NCBI GenBank assembly: GCA_028023455.1
Contig: JAQFVV010000355.1
Coordinates: forward strand, 62,001 to 126,000
Length of the DNA stretch: 64,000 bases
From: Epiperipatus broadwayi
Taxonomy: Eukaryota; Onychophora; Udeonychophora; Euonychophora; Peripatidae
Reading direction: 5' to 3'
Shown: positions 13,947 to 26,161 of the stretch, in pieces
Layout of the letters: each line of letters starts with the position of its first letter
Position numbering within the stretch: position 1 is the stretch's first letter
The notes under the pieces: model-generated
Databases searched by the model: none
What the model saw: the letters and a program-made list of their open reading frames with translations, nothing else
What the model was told of the DNA's origin: nothing
Program-made: the position numbers and the translations under genes

Positions 13947-14330
13947 TATATCAGAAGGAAAAAAACCTCTGAACCGAGGACTTCCAAGTATTCTTACATA
14001 ACTGATAAGAGGAAACATGAAAGAAGATGGAAAATTGTAATGTCTTCTTAATTATTACTTCAAGAATCCCCATGTCTTTAAAGGAATCACAATGACATCA
14101 TTATCTGTTATATGGCAATCACATAAATATACATGGGTGTGAAGAGACATTTTCATAGATTAAATTGAAACTTTTTTGTCTTTCATTAACAATACTCTGG
14201 ACATCAAATGGAAGTATCAAAGTATCTTAGCAGCATTAAGATTAATTCATTGTTACTGAACCCCATAACAATTCTTTAACATTTAAATGGAAGTAAATAT
14301 TACAACCTTTCAACATAAAAAAGAGAGAAA
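13947..14330 (+). pseudogene. Tigger/pogo transposase relic, part 2
   Basis: This continues the relic interrupted at 11909. At about 14055-14160 one frame reads NPHVFKGI, SLSVIWQSHKYTWV, stop, RDIF, matching the Tigger order NPRxFKG / LPVxWRSNxKAWxTRDIF that lies between the two catalytic aspartates. The DNAP/DNAPGH-type block is not recognisable. It contains stops and frame changes and is not functional. Confidence 0.5.
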
Positions 14331-14955
14331 TAAAGAGAGAAGAAAACTATTTTTTTCATTTATTTATGAATTAAATCATAATTTGACATCTATAAATTTG
14401 TATCTATAACATGTTAAGAGAATTTAATAAATGATTTTCAAAAAACATGCTGTTGTAAATGAACAGGATAAATCTTGTAATTAACTGGTGATGAATTCAT
14501 TGTTAAAAAACATGTTGTTGAACAACATCAAATTAGTATAAATAGGTCTGAGACAATCAACTAAGACATTCCATTTCACTACAGTGCAATATACTTTAGA
14601 TACGTAAAAAGCAGTGTTGCAGTGATTTAATACTTTGCTGAAAAAGCACTGATTAAAACTGTTTTCATCCTAACTTGGATAGCCATAACTTTCTGACTGT
14701 TTTAAAGTATTTTTCAATACTACAGGTATAACAGCACATATAATGACTTTGACCAGGAGAAGACTATCCATTATGTGTGTCTAAGCAGTAAGTAAATTTC
14801 AACAGCCAAAACACTAGAAAATGCAATTGGATCCAGAAATTAATGCTGAAGTTTGCCAAAGCTAGCCATTGCCTAATTTCATAATACTGTAAAGAAAGAA
14901 ATAAACAGTGTCATAAGATCTACCCAAAATTTACTGATACTATATTCAATGTAAC

Positions 14956-15096
14956 ATGAACAATACCACTGAATTTTCTTTTCGCATCACTAGTGGCCAA
15001 GAAGAAGAATTACTAGTTTTGGAGAAATTTATGAAGGCAACCATAAATATCTTAAAAGATGATATCTGTAGAAAACCAAGTTTTGGAACTGTTTAA
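14956..15096 (+). pseudogene. Possible hAT transposase fragment
   Basis: A 46-codon frame includes SGQEEELLVLEKFMKAT followed by INILKDDIC. hAT transposases have a W/E..L..VL..F..AT..LS.(E/D) block before the catalytic core, which this resembles. There is nothing else of a hAT protein next to it, so the assignment is tentative. Confidence 0.28.
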
Positions 15097-16299
15097 AATT
15101 TTATATGGTAAGATCTTATCATTGTAGATATTGCAAGATTTTAAACTTAAACTGAAATTAAAAATATTTTTTATTAGTAGTATATTTCATATTATTGGTA
15201 GTTGTGAGTATATATGCAACAATTTTTATTTATGCATTTCATAATATTTTTTATTAACCCATTTAGTTTGGTTGTTTAACTATATTCAAGCATTGTGCTG
15301 TTAACATTCAATATGGTAATAAGATCCACAACTCTGAGAAATGTTGCATTCCATGAGGGAATATGCAGAGATTATGGTAATATTTTTTAAACTATGATGA
15401 TGGGCCATTAATCTTTTTTTTTCCAAAAGTAAGGTTTCTCTTTAGAATGTTTGGTGCTGAGAGTTTCATTTTTTATTTTATTTTATTGAAACTAAAAACA
15501 AATAAAATATATTTTGGAGAGCTTTTACTTATAACTTTCTCGTGATCACCACATTTGTTAATATTATTATATATATTTGAATTGAATCATTTTTTAATTT
15601 TATTAACCATTTAAATTTCACTATATAAATATTTATTTGAATCACAACTTGCTGTTTGTATAGTTGGTTTAAATCCATTTACCATTGTATATTTAATATT
15701 AAGACAAATATATATATATATTTCGACATTTTATATTTTCTCTATTTATTTACTTATTAACATAAATTACATGAGTGCCACCTGGTTTTAGGCATCAGAA
15801 AATAAATCAACACTCTTAAAATATAAAACAATATTTTATTTAATATAATAATATAACCATTACACATTTCCATTTGTAATGCCAGACTAAATCATGAATA
15901 ACATAAGTTATTCCTGGTAAATGTTGGTAGAACTTGAAAACTTACATAAACAAAGTAACATCATATAGTAATAATTTATTTACATGTATACTTATTATAT
16001 GATGTTCAAGTTATTTTTTTAATAAAATCAACAAATCGTGTAACAGTAATTGATTTACAAGGTATAAGTATTAATTAATAAGCAATTTATTTCTGTAACA
16101 AAGTTCTTTAATTTTTATATATCATAGTATTCATATATTCATAGATAATGTAACACATTTGCCACACCATTATCTCTCACTTCAATAGAATATGAAATCA
16201 TAAATATAGCATTTCTTTTGTTCACATGTCTCCTAGTACTTATATGGATATATACATATGTTTTATATGGGATATACATCAATGCTATCTTTATCAGAG
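15097..16299. other. AT-rich spacer, no gene seen
   Basis: No supported gene. The stretch 15770-15870 (CACCTGGTTTTAGG, then AAACAATATTTTATTTAAT) vaguely recalls the ends of the dispersed repeat at 690-1470, too weakly to call. Confidence 0.45.
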
Positions 16300-16490
16300 T
16301 AATTGTAAGGAATGGTGTTTTTAGATCCTAATTCTAAACATAACCCCTTATATAATAATAACTGTAAAGGGATGATAATTTTAGTCCTAACCCTAACTGA
16401 GTAATCCTTCTATACAATAATTATAAGGAATGGCTTTCCAGTCCTAAACCTAATTGAATATAACTACAATTATGCAGGGACGACTGATTC
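16300..16490. repeat. Diverged minisatellite, about 60-65 bp unit, three copies
   Basis: Three successive units share AATTGTAAGGAATGG / ACTGTAAAGGGATGA / AATTATAAGGAATGG, then a T-rich stretch, then (A)GTCCTAA(C/A)CCTAA. The CCTAACCCTAA stretch is part of the unit and is not a telomere array. Confidence 0.7.
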
Positions 16491-18620
16491 TGAGAAAGGT
16501 CTCTAACTCATTAAATCAAGAATGTATTTTTCCATATGGACGTGTATATATGTAAACTATTAAACATTAAAGAAACAACTATGTATATTTAAATCAATCT
16601 ACACAAAATCCAATTTACAGTAATCAAATATAACTTTAACTATGAATGAATGAGACAAATAGAAATAGTTACATCATTATCTATGGTTATTTGACACTTA
16701 GGCAATTTATATGTGTGAATTGCATTTACCTGATTATCATTATTTCGTTACCTTTCCCTCTTATTAATAACTTATATAAAATTCATAAGCTTAGCATATT
16801 ATATATGATATATAATAATTATTTTAATATATATATATATATAATTTTAACAATAAATAGAAGCTATTACAAATTCTTTTTTTTTTTTTAATTTTAAACT
16901 GACAATTTCTTTCAAAATAATATGGATAACCAGCATTATTTGCAAATTCAAATTATTTAAAACAAAGTACAAATCAGACTATAAATATAAAATTCACGAA
17001 AACAAAATAATCGTCATTTATATATATTATGTCAAGTGTTAAACAGTTTATGATGTTAATATAGGCTTATAATTTCTAACTATTATTTAAATAAGCCTAT
17101 TTCTTCATTTCAACTGGAATTATTCAAAGTATCGTCCAAAAGTGTTGCACATCAGAGCTAGCTAACTGTTAGTAGTGTTTTTATTATTTTTATTCACAAA
17201 GTATAAGTTGATGTCCATTACAGTAATTTTATAAAGAATTGTAGACATGTGTCATTTATATTGGACTTTTCATGTCTTGATTCTCATCACCCAATGATTG
17301 CAAGCAGTAAATGACATACGTCTGTTTTTTTTCTTCTTTACTTTCAATGCTGGTTATTTAGCACTTTAGTAGAATATTAAAATTATATTTGCTGCAAAAT
17401 GCTTCAAAATTTTCAATGCCCAAAACTTTCAACCAAAGATTGAAATAATGTTCAAACCAATGGTGAAATCTCAATTAGTCAAATCATAAAGTATATTCAT
17501 GCACTAGCCATTTAGCAGTAATTGAGTGGTTATAAGATCAATGCAATAGTGATGTCAAAAAAAATTAACATCATAGAAGTACTAATAAAACTTTTGCTTA
17601 CTATTAATTTAAGAAATTTGTACCATATGGTGTCATTTTCAATGAGGCACAGTATCAAAACGGTGGCTTAACAATTATATATATATTATGAATAATTGTA
17701 GAAGTTTCAGTGTTGTTTTAGATTTTGTATTAAAAATAAAAGCTAATATATTGTTTTTGTTTGTATTTTCTTCTTCTGCATATGTATTCATTGGGAGCGT
17801 TCATTTGACATATTCTCATATTTTAGCTTCAATACAATGTGTTTTTAATTTTAATTTTTAACTTTTATATATATATTGTTTTTAATTTATTTACATTATA
17901 TACTCTCCTATAAATAATTCTTACCTATTCATTATTTCATAATACATTTTAAAATTATTTTCAAAATTATCTTAATTAGTGTGGATTGGTAAAAAAAAAA
18001 AATTCTTTAAGATTGATAATAAATTAATTAAAATTGAATATAAGAGTAATAGCAGTAATCAAGAACAAATTAATTATATTACAAATATTATAAACTAATT
18101 AATATAATTTTAAACCAAATATATTTGTTTATTCTTTATGATTTTAGCAAAAAAATAAAATATTGATCCCTAGCCTCCATTTTGAAAATAGTCAGAGATT
18201 TTATTTCACTGTTCTATTATTGACTTTCGTTCTTTTTGAAAATACAGCATAAAATTCATCTACACTATTTTATCTTTCGTATTTATAGATGAATATTTTA
18301 CTGACAAGAAAAAGTGGTTTAATGGCTGAGCAAATACGTCTGGACCCTTAGATTGTTAGAAAATTATTTAATGAACCATGTCGAAAATAAAATGTTTTAA
18401 AACTTATTGCTTTTTTTAAGGCACGTTTGTTTGTATATATACGAAAACAAATTACATAGCATTTGTATAATTAGAAATATATATATATATATATTAATGC
18501 TATATAAACTATGAGGTGATGAATTTAGATTCAAATAAAAGCTTTACTCTAAAAAAATTTTAATGTAAAATTTGAATTAATGGGCAAATATATATATACA
18601 CAATAACAATTTGTGTGTTC
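16491..18620. other. AT-rich spacer, no gene seen
   Basis: Only short frames. A small hairpin (AGGCTTATAA/TTAAATAAGCCT) sits at about 17063-17100, and (TA)n patches at 16828 and 18477. Confidence 0.5.
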
Positions 18621-19284
<664 letters not shown>

Positions 19285-20276
19285 CAGTGTGTCTCATTTA
19301 CAATTATAACATTATTATTTACATCTATTTAACATATATGTATATTACAATGTTACTTTTAAAATAATTTCAGGAATGATACGGTAAACAAAATGTTTGT
19401 TTTCTTTTGTTTTAAAATACCTTGCTACTTAAAATTTATCTAAAATAAATTATTCTCTTTTTATATGCAATTAAAAAGCAGAAATACTAAAAGGTTATTT
19501 TGTAATTATTATGGCTCATTACATATAGAGTAATCATTAAAACCTGACGTTTCAAATATTATTTGACTGTATGAAAAAGTCTGCAAGCGTTAGGGAGGGG
19601 GGGATTGTTTTATGTTTAAACATTAAACTTTTTTAAAATAATATGAAACATCATCTATAGAGACATTTCCGTTGTTAGATGCGCTGAAATAGATAAAATA
19701 CCCTCCACTTGACCATAATTTTTCTATAATTCATTTAGACAAAATTTCTGATAACAATTTTATACATTGTTATTATTATTATTATAATTTTTTAAGGTAA
19801 ATTTGTCATCAAAATGTAATTTATATTTTGTAATTCAAGTAGCTTTTAATTTATGTAATATAATCCTAACAATTATTTATAAACATATCTAGAATTATTA
19901 GGAGATTTCAGTGGTGTATCTAAATTTATATGTGTAAAAAATCATGTCGAATTTTAATCTCAATAAAAGTTCACTAAAATCATTTGACTGTTCCTATTAA
20001 GGACGGAAAATCTTAAATAATTGATCAATTAAACTATTTTTTTCATAGAGTAACTGATATTTAAATATAAGCAATCACTTGGCGTTATGATACTTAAGTT
20101 ATGCAAATGTTGTTATAATTTGTACATAAAGATTAATTAGCAACATCATTTTTGACTGACTTGCAAAATAATGACAACAATATATATGTCATATTTGTGA
20201 TATTCATAAAAAAAATCATACAAATAGACTGGTAATATTTCATTTGCACATTCTTTAAAAATATTAATATCTATTT
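19285..20276. other. AT-rich spacer, no gene seen
   Basis: Nothing is supported here up to the target-site duplication of the LINE. Confidence 0.55.
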
Positions 20277-20613
20277 ATCAATAGTAGGGCTGCAGAAAGG
20301 AGTTTGCTATTAACTGAAAGGAGACCCTTTGATTCCTCTTGGAGGCCTTAAAGGAACCAAGCAGGGCAAATTCCTAATGTTCACTCCATACGTTCTTGTC
20401 GTTGCAGCTGTTATTACTATGTGATTATTCATATAGTATACAAACATGGATGGGCTGCTCACCAACATGCATCAGCCAGTGTGGTGAGTTTATTGGCTTT
20501 TTACCTCTGAGTTTAAGATCAAGAAACACCATGGTCTTTCTTCTCAGTGCCTGATAAGGCAGAATGAATGTTTGTGTAAATGATAAATATTTTTCCAATA
20601 CATATATACAATT

Positions 20614-22020
20614 ATGACAGACAAAAATAAAGCATGGCCCTCATTCCCAGGAGGCTGTAAAGTCGTCAACCAAGGCAGCGGTTGGTGGCCAAAGGCGGAG
20701 GGTGCTAAGAATCCCCTGACTGTGGACCCAGGCTGCCATTTGATAATGACTTTTTATTTAGGTACTTACAACTGCAGATCACTTTCAAGTGAAGGAAGAT
20801 TGCAAGAATTAGAAGAAGAATTGTCTTATATTAAATGGGACATTATTGGACTTTGTGAAGTTAGAAGAAAAGGTGAAGAAACAATTGATTTAAAAAGTGG
20901 ACATATACTCTATTATAAAGACACACATATTGGAAATACAAGTGGAGTAGGATTCATTATAAATAAAAAGTGGAAGAACAATATTGTGGATATTGATGGT
21001 GTATCAGACAGAGTTGCAAGATTAGTTATACAACTTAATAGCAGATACCAAATGCAGATAATTCAGGTTTATGCCCTAACAAGTTCTCAGAGTGATGAAG
21101 TAGTAGAAGATTTTTATATGGGTGTACAAAAGGCTTTTGATCAGAGTAAACAACATTTTAAAATTGTTATGGGAGACTTTAATGCTAGAATTGTAAGACA
21201 AATGAAAGATGAAATTGCTGTAGGTAATTTTGGTTATGGTAATAAAAATGAGAAAGGACATAGACTTGTGGAGTTTGCAGAAAAAGAAAAACTTTATATT
21301 ATGAATTCATTTTTTGAGAAAAATGTTAAAAGGAAATGGACATGGAAGCATCCAAATGAAGGTACAGCAGAATTGGATTATATTTTGACTAACAGGAAAT
21401 ACATATTTCAAGATTGTAATGTTCTTAATAAATTTAACACAGGAAGTGATCATCGATTAGTAAGGTGTAAGTTACGTGTTAATGTAAAACTAGAGAGACA
21501 AAAATTATTAAGAAAAACAATATTTACAATTGATATTCCTAATCTTCAGAAACATTCTAATGAATTTAAATTAGAACTTACAAATAGGTTTCAAGTGTTA
21601 GGAGATTTTGAACATGATTCAGATTTGAATGAAATTAATATGAAAATAACTGATACCCTTTTAAAAACTGCAACAAAGATAGCTGGTAGAAAAAAGCAGC
21701 AATTGACTAATAAAATTTCTACTGAGACTAAAGAATTTATGAAGAAAAGAAGGAATATGAAGATATACAAAAATGATGTATTACAAAGAATTGAATATCT
21801 CGAATTTTGTAAAATGGTACGGAAAAGAGTTGAAAATGATATAAGAAAGTATAACTGTGAACTAGCAAGGAAAGCTGTAGAAGAAAATAAAAGTCTCAAG
21901 AATGTTAAACAACATTTTGGTATTGGTAGGAAATTTATATCTGCAATAAGAAAAAAAGATGGAATTATTACTAAAAAGAGTGATGACATCATGAAGTTGG
22001 TAGAAGATTTTTATCAATAA
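20614..22020 (+). pseudogene. LINE ORF, 5' part: apurinic-like endonuclease and linker to RT
   Basis: This part encodes the nicking endonuclease of the LINE, which cuts genomic DNA to prime reverse transcription. In the 468 residues from 20614, residues 49-290 form the APE/exonuclease III fold: GTYNCRSL (N53), CEVRRKG (E82), MGDFNA (D188, N190), WTW (242-244), LDYIL and the catalytic GSDHR (S278, D279, H280). All expected active-site residues are present. Residues about 300-460 are the basic, helical linker before the RT. The start is uncertain: Met45 (20746), just before the fold, is as likely as Met1, because residues 1-44 have no family look. The frame ends in EDFYQ-stop. The stop codon TAA (22018-22020) stands where related proteins continue into LYS, so it is a nonsense mutation and not the true end. 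Confidence 0.88.
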
Positions 22021-22027
22021 TTATATA

Positions 22028-23049
22028 AGAATTTATTTTATAACGTCTTGCGTGCGATTATAATTACGATAGAATGACAGCCTGTTAAGCTAATTGCGCA
22101 GACGCTGTGAGAATGATATTAATAAATGAATACCTTCGAACAACCACATGATATAGTATTTGTGTAAGAGTAAAAAGGAATCCTCTTACCCTTACGACTC
22201 AAATGTTTATATATTAGCAAATCTAAAGTAGTTGTAACGAAGGCGTAAGGGTAAGAGGATTCCTTTTTACTCTTACACAAATACTATATCATGTGGTTGT
22301 TTGAAGGTATTCATTTATTAACAACATTCTCACAGCGTCTGCGCAATTAGCTTAACAGGCTGTCATTCTATCGTAATTATAATCGCACGCAAGACGTTAT
22401 AAAATAAATGCTTATCCATGTATATGATTTAGTTTCGTTTAGAGTGGTGTTCAGTAAATTCTAGAAAATTTCATCGGCGTCATTCATACAGACATTATAT
22501 ATTGTAATTTAAAGTGACTATTATGTAGTCACGCCTTCGTTACAACTACTTTAGATTTGCTCATATATAAACATTTGAGTCGTAAGGGTAAGAGGATTCC
22601 TTTTTACTCTTACACAAATACTATATCATGTGGTTGTTCGAAGGTATTCATTTATTAATAACATTCTCACAGCGTCTGCACAATTAGCTTAACAGGCTGT
22701 CATTCTATTGTAATTACAATCGCATGCAAGACGTTATAAAATAAATGCTTATCCATGTATATGATTTAGTTTCGTTTAGAGTGGCGTTCAGTAAATTCTA
22801 GAAAATTTCATCGGCGTCATTCATACAGACATTATATATTGTAATTTAAAGTGACTATTATGTAGTCACGCCTTCGTTACAACTAATTTAGATTTGCTTA
22901 TATATAAACATTTGAATCGTAAGGGTAAGAGGATTCCTTTTTACTCTTACACAATACTATATCATGTGGTTGTTTGAAGGTATTCATTTATTAATAACAT
23001 TCTCACAGCGTCTGCGCAATTAGCTTAACAGGCTGTCATTCTATCATAA
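22028..23049 (+). mobile_element. Nested composite element of 337-bp units (family member 1), 13-bp TSD
   Basis: CAATAATTATATA flanks it on both sides (22015-22027 and 23050-23062). Inside, TAAGGGTAAGAGGATTCC recurs at 22246, 22583 and 22920, giving two exact 337-bp steps and a third unit cut after 130 bp. The first 218 bp (22028-22245) are the inverted complement of the unit, so the insert is partial-inverted, full, full, partial. The right end is GGCTGTCATTCTATCATAA. No protein is encoded. Relatives lie at 52532-52623 and 62314-62954. Inverted 5' parts, tandem units and TSDs of this length are known from Penelope-like elements and their non-autonomous derivatives; that assignment is inference. 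Confidence 0.85.
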
Positions 23050-24606
23050 CAATAATTATATAGTAATAAAGAACAAGTACCTCCTATATCTATTACATCT
23101 TCCGAATTGCTCAGAATTTTAAATGAAGAAGTGAGACATGCAATTAAATGTATGAAGAAAGGAAAGGCTCCAGGAAATGATGGAATTATAATTGATATAT
23201 TAAAAGAAGCAGGTGAAGAAATAGAAACAATTTTAGCAAAGTTATATACCAAATGTCTAAATGAGAAAGACGTACCAGAAGATTGGAAGAATGCAGTAAT
23301 AATATTAATATTTTAAAAAGGTGATAAAGAAGATATTAGAAATTACAGATCTATCAGCCTTTTATCAGTTTTATATAAAAATTTTACCAAGATAATTACA
23401 ACTCATCTACAGAGAACTTTGGATTTCCACCAACCAAGAGAACAAGCTGGATTTAAAAGTGGTTTTAGTACAATAGATCATATCCAGGTATTGAGAGAAG
23501 TCGTAGAAAGGACAAATAAATATGAGTTGTCATTATGTTTTGGATTTGTAGATTATGAAAAGGCATTCGATTCTATACACATTTCTTCAGTGATTAAAGC
23601 ATTGGATCATCAAGGTATAGATCCAGGATATTGTCATATTTTAAAGAATATTTATAAAAATGCAACAGCAACAATTAGATTACATAATGATACTGGAAAA
23701 ATCAACATTGAGAAAGGTGTAAGACAAGGTGACTCCATATCTCCAAAACCTTTTACAGCAGTGCTGCAAGAAGTATTTTGTGGATTAAAATGGGAAACTA
23801 AAGGAATGAAAGTAAATGGAGAGTATTTAAGTCATTTATATTTTGCAGATGATGTAGTTGTTTTTGAAAATAATGCTTCAGAGCTGCAGGAAATGTTGCA
23901 GGAGTTAGAAGATGAAAGTAGAAAAGTAGGACTAAAGATAAATGTTAAAAAGACTAAAGTAATGTTTAATCAATTTGCTCAAAATATGAAAATAAAGATT
24001 GATTATGAAGAATTAGAAAAAGTTAACAGTTACAAATATCTTGGTCAGATTATTAATACAGATGGAAACATAATGGAAGAAATTAATCATAGAATTAAAC
24101 TTGGTTGGCATGCTTTTGGCAGAAATAACTTGATACTAAAAGGAAATATGCCTATGTGTTTGAAAAGGATGGTTTTTAACAAATGTGTTTTACCAGTTCT
24201 TACTTATGGATCTGAGACTTGGACACTTAATAGAAGAGCAATACAGAGACTTCAGATCACTCAAAGGAGTATGGAGAGATGTATGTTGGGAGTAACAAGA
24301 AGGGATCAAAAACGCAATGTATGGGTAAGACAACAAACAGGTGTTACTGACCTTATTGAACAAATTAAAAGATTGAAATGGAGTTGGGCTGGACATATTA
24401 CTAGAAGAAATGATAATAGATGGACAATTGAAATTTTAAACTGGATTCCAAGAGATTGTAAAAGACCCAGAAAGAGACCGCATGTGAGATGGATGGATGA
24501 AATAAGAAAATGTGCAGGGATGTTGTGGAAAAGAGAAGCTAAAGATCGGAGAAGATGGATTAAACTTGGAGAGACCTTCATCCTGCAGTGGATTGATAAT
24601 GTTTGA
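23050..24606 (+). pseudogene. LINE ORF, 3' part: reverse transcriptase and C-terminal domain
   Basis: This resumes the LINE frame after the nested insert. Early RT blocks are present (KKGKAPGNDGI, then EDWKNAVI). A TAA at 23314-23316 interrupts ILIF-stop-KGDKEDIRNYRSISLL, where active relatives have an unbroken LIHKKGD-type sequence. From 23317 the frame is open to 24606. Within the part starting at 23419, motif A is GFVDYEKAFDS, motif B is VRQGDSISPK and the catalytic motif C is YFADDVVVF (about 23842-23868), so the polymerase residues are intact. A Pro follows SPK where Leu is usual. The C-terminal region has TYGSETWTL and WAGHITRR, hallmarks of RTE-type proteins, and ends at NV-stop just before the triplet tail. 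Confidence 0.9.
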
Positions 24607-24631
24607 TTATGATGATGATGATCAATAGTAG

Positions 24632-25069
24632 AACATATTTATAAATACTGGCTTTGGGTTTGTTATTTTTAGATCTAGTGTCTGAAACTATCCTAGCGCC
24701 TCTCTGAGGAGTGCCAAAGCACGAAATTATTGGCCAGAAGTTGGGGAGGGGTTTATGACGGAGATATTTTAAATGCTTTCTCTTGCTAAACATTTATCAC
24801 AAAGCTTGTTCAGCAATTAGCAATGCTCATTTGTTTATATTTAATTAGATTTTCATTTTTCTTTTTGAAATATTCTTCTTCCAACAAAAACAAGAATGAA
24901 ACTAGAGATTATCAAAAACGAAGATTTTGTCATATCCTTGTATATCGAAGACATTCAAAATAAATCCATTATAAAAGACTTTCTAAATCAAATATTAAAT
25001 ACAACATTTTACTTATTATAAAACCATAAGCAAGTCTTCTCTCTTTCAATCAATCAATAGTATTTTGTG
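24632..25069. other. Spacer after the LINE, no gene seen
   Basis: Somewhat less AT-rich than average but without a supported gene. Confidence 0.5.
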
Positions 25070-25074
25070 CCATG

Positions 25075-25480
25075 AACAGGTATAGAGAATAATCACAACA
25101 TTAATTTATCCATTTTTCCACTCCATTCTCTTCACTGCCAAACTCTTTAATTCCATTTAACTCTTACCATCTCTAATATCTCCAGCAATGTCAAAATTTT
25201 CCATCCTTTCTTTTTTTTTCTACACACCACTTTTCCAAACATCTTTCATTAAACTAGGCTTACTTTAATATATATCCAATCCAGTTTCTTTTTCTGTTTT
25301 TAATTTCCAGAATTAATCCTCGTTTTATATTTACTCCTTTCAAAACTTCATTTGTTATTTTATTCAACCTATTGATATTTATCATATTTATCCATATCCA
25401 TATTCCAAAGGCTTCCAATAGGTTTTTAATTTAATTTCTCATTGTCCAGGTTTCATAGCCATAAAGTGTAAGGTATGCAT
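25075..25480 (-). pseudogene. Degenerate LINE reverse-transcriptase C-terminus
   Basis: Read on the minus strand from about 25480: TLHYGYETWTM, LLEAFGIWIW, INRLNKITNEVL, then IKNRKRNWIGYIL. The order YG.ETWT / AFE.W.W / .TNEE.L / RKR.W.GH.L is the conserved tail of RTE-like retrotransposon proteins. Frameshifts and stops are frequent. A (ATTG)n-like tail (ATTGATTGATTG, complement of about 25047-25060) marks the 3' end. It is a different, older family member than the LINE at 20.3 kb. Confidence 0.6.
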
Positions 25481-26161
25481 CCTAAAATTTAATTAAATCA
25501 GGTAATAGAATTCTTTTTACATATCTCCAATTTTAACCTTCATATTAATAATATATTACTTTATCATTCTGTAGGTCTAAATATTTCTGTTTCACAGATT
25601 ACTTCATTAAAAAATTATTACAAATTTAGTATATAGCTAAATTTCAAATGCTGAAACTATATTTACTTCTAAATAATTAAAGCCAATTACAGTTTTAAAC
25701 TATACAATGCTAATGTTCATTAAAATACATTGTTCTTTATAAAAACAGTTTTTGATACCTCTCACTAACCATGCTGTGATGAATATGTTGGTAAAACTAA
25801 AGTTTTGACCAAACATTCACTTTTTCTAAAGAGATTGACACTTCAGTATATCAACCTCTTTACTATTCTAGACTTTAAAGATGTTACTAAAAAAAGACTA
25901 AACAACCAGTACCTAAATTTAAACAAGAACACTCTTTGAAACAAATTTATTTATTGAACCCACTATTATATTTTTATTAAAATCCATAATATTTTGTTCG
26001 TTATATAAAGGATCAAAAATCTCAATAAAATGTAAATCATAAAATATTTTTTTCTTATTTTGATCAATTTTTTTTTCAAGAGAAATGACATAAATGAGTT
26101 AACCCTAATATAATTTTTATATATAATATAAATAAAATGTCCTTAATTAAAACAAAATTGT
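25481..26161. other. AT-rich spacer, no gene seen
   Basis: No coding or structural signal stands out. Confidence 0.5.

Larger units (their letters stand above)
20288..24620 (+). mobile_element. Near full-length RTE-type LINE with 11-bp target-site duplication
   Basis: ATCAATAGTAG occurs immediately before the element (20277-20287) and immediately after it (24621-24631), which fixes both ends. The element has a 5' UTR of about 325 bp, one coding region with an endonuclease then a reverse transcriptase, an extremely short 3' UTR and a 3' tail of TGA/ATG triplets (about 24605-24620). This layout, one ORF and a microsatellite-like tail instead of poly(A), is typical of the RTE clade. Without the nested insertion and one copy of that insertion's duplication the element would be about 3.3 kb. 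It is inactivated by a stop at 22018, a stop at 23314 and the nested insert at 22028-23049. The intact duplication indicates a relatively recent insertion. Confidence 0.9.

Noticed and set aside
16300-16490. CCTAACCCTAA as an interstitial telomere repeat
   Set aside because: It is one part of a 60-65-bp diverged minisatellite unit and is not repeated as a hexamer.
21591-21992. 133-codon minus-strand frame within the LINE
   Set aside because: It is the antisense shadow of the LINE ORF; the plus strand has endonuclease and linker coding.
22028-23049. Hammerhead ribozyme in the 337-bp unit
   Set aside because: I looked for CTGANGA followed by a stem and GAAA on both strands. GACGCCGATGAAATT and AACGAAAC occur in one orientation, and CTGGTGA..CTGAAAC in member 3, but the core is imperfect and no stem II or stem I could be drawn. 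A covariance-model search would decide.
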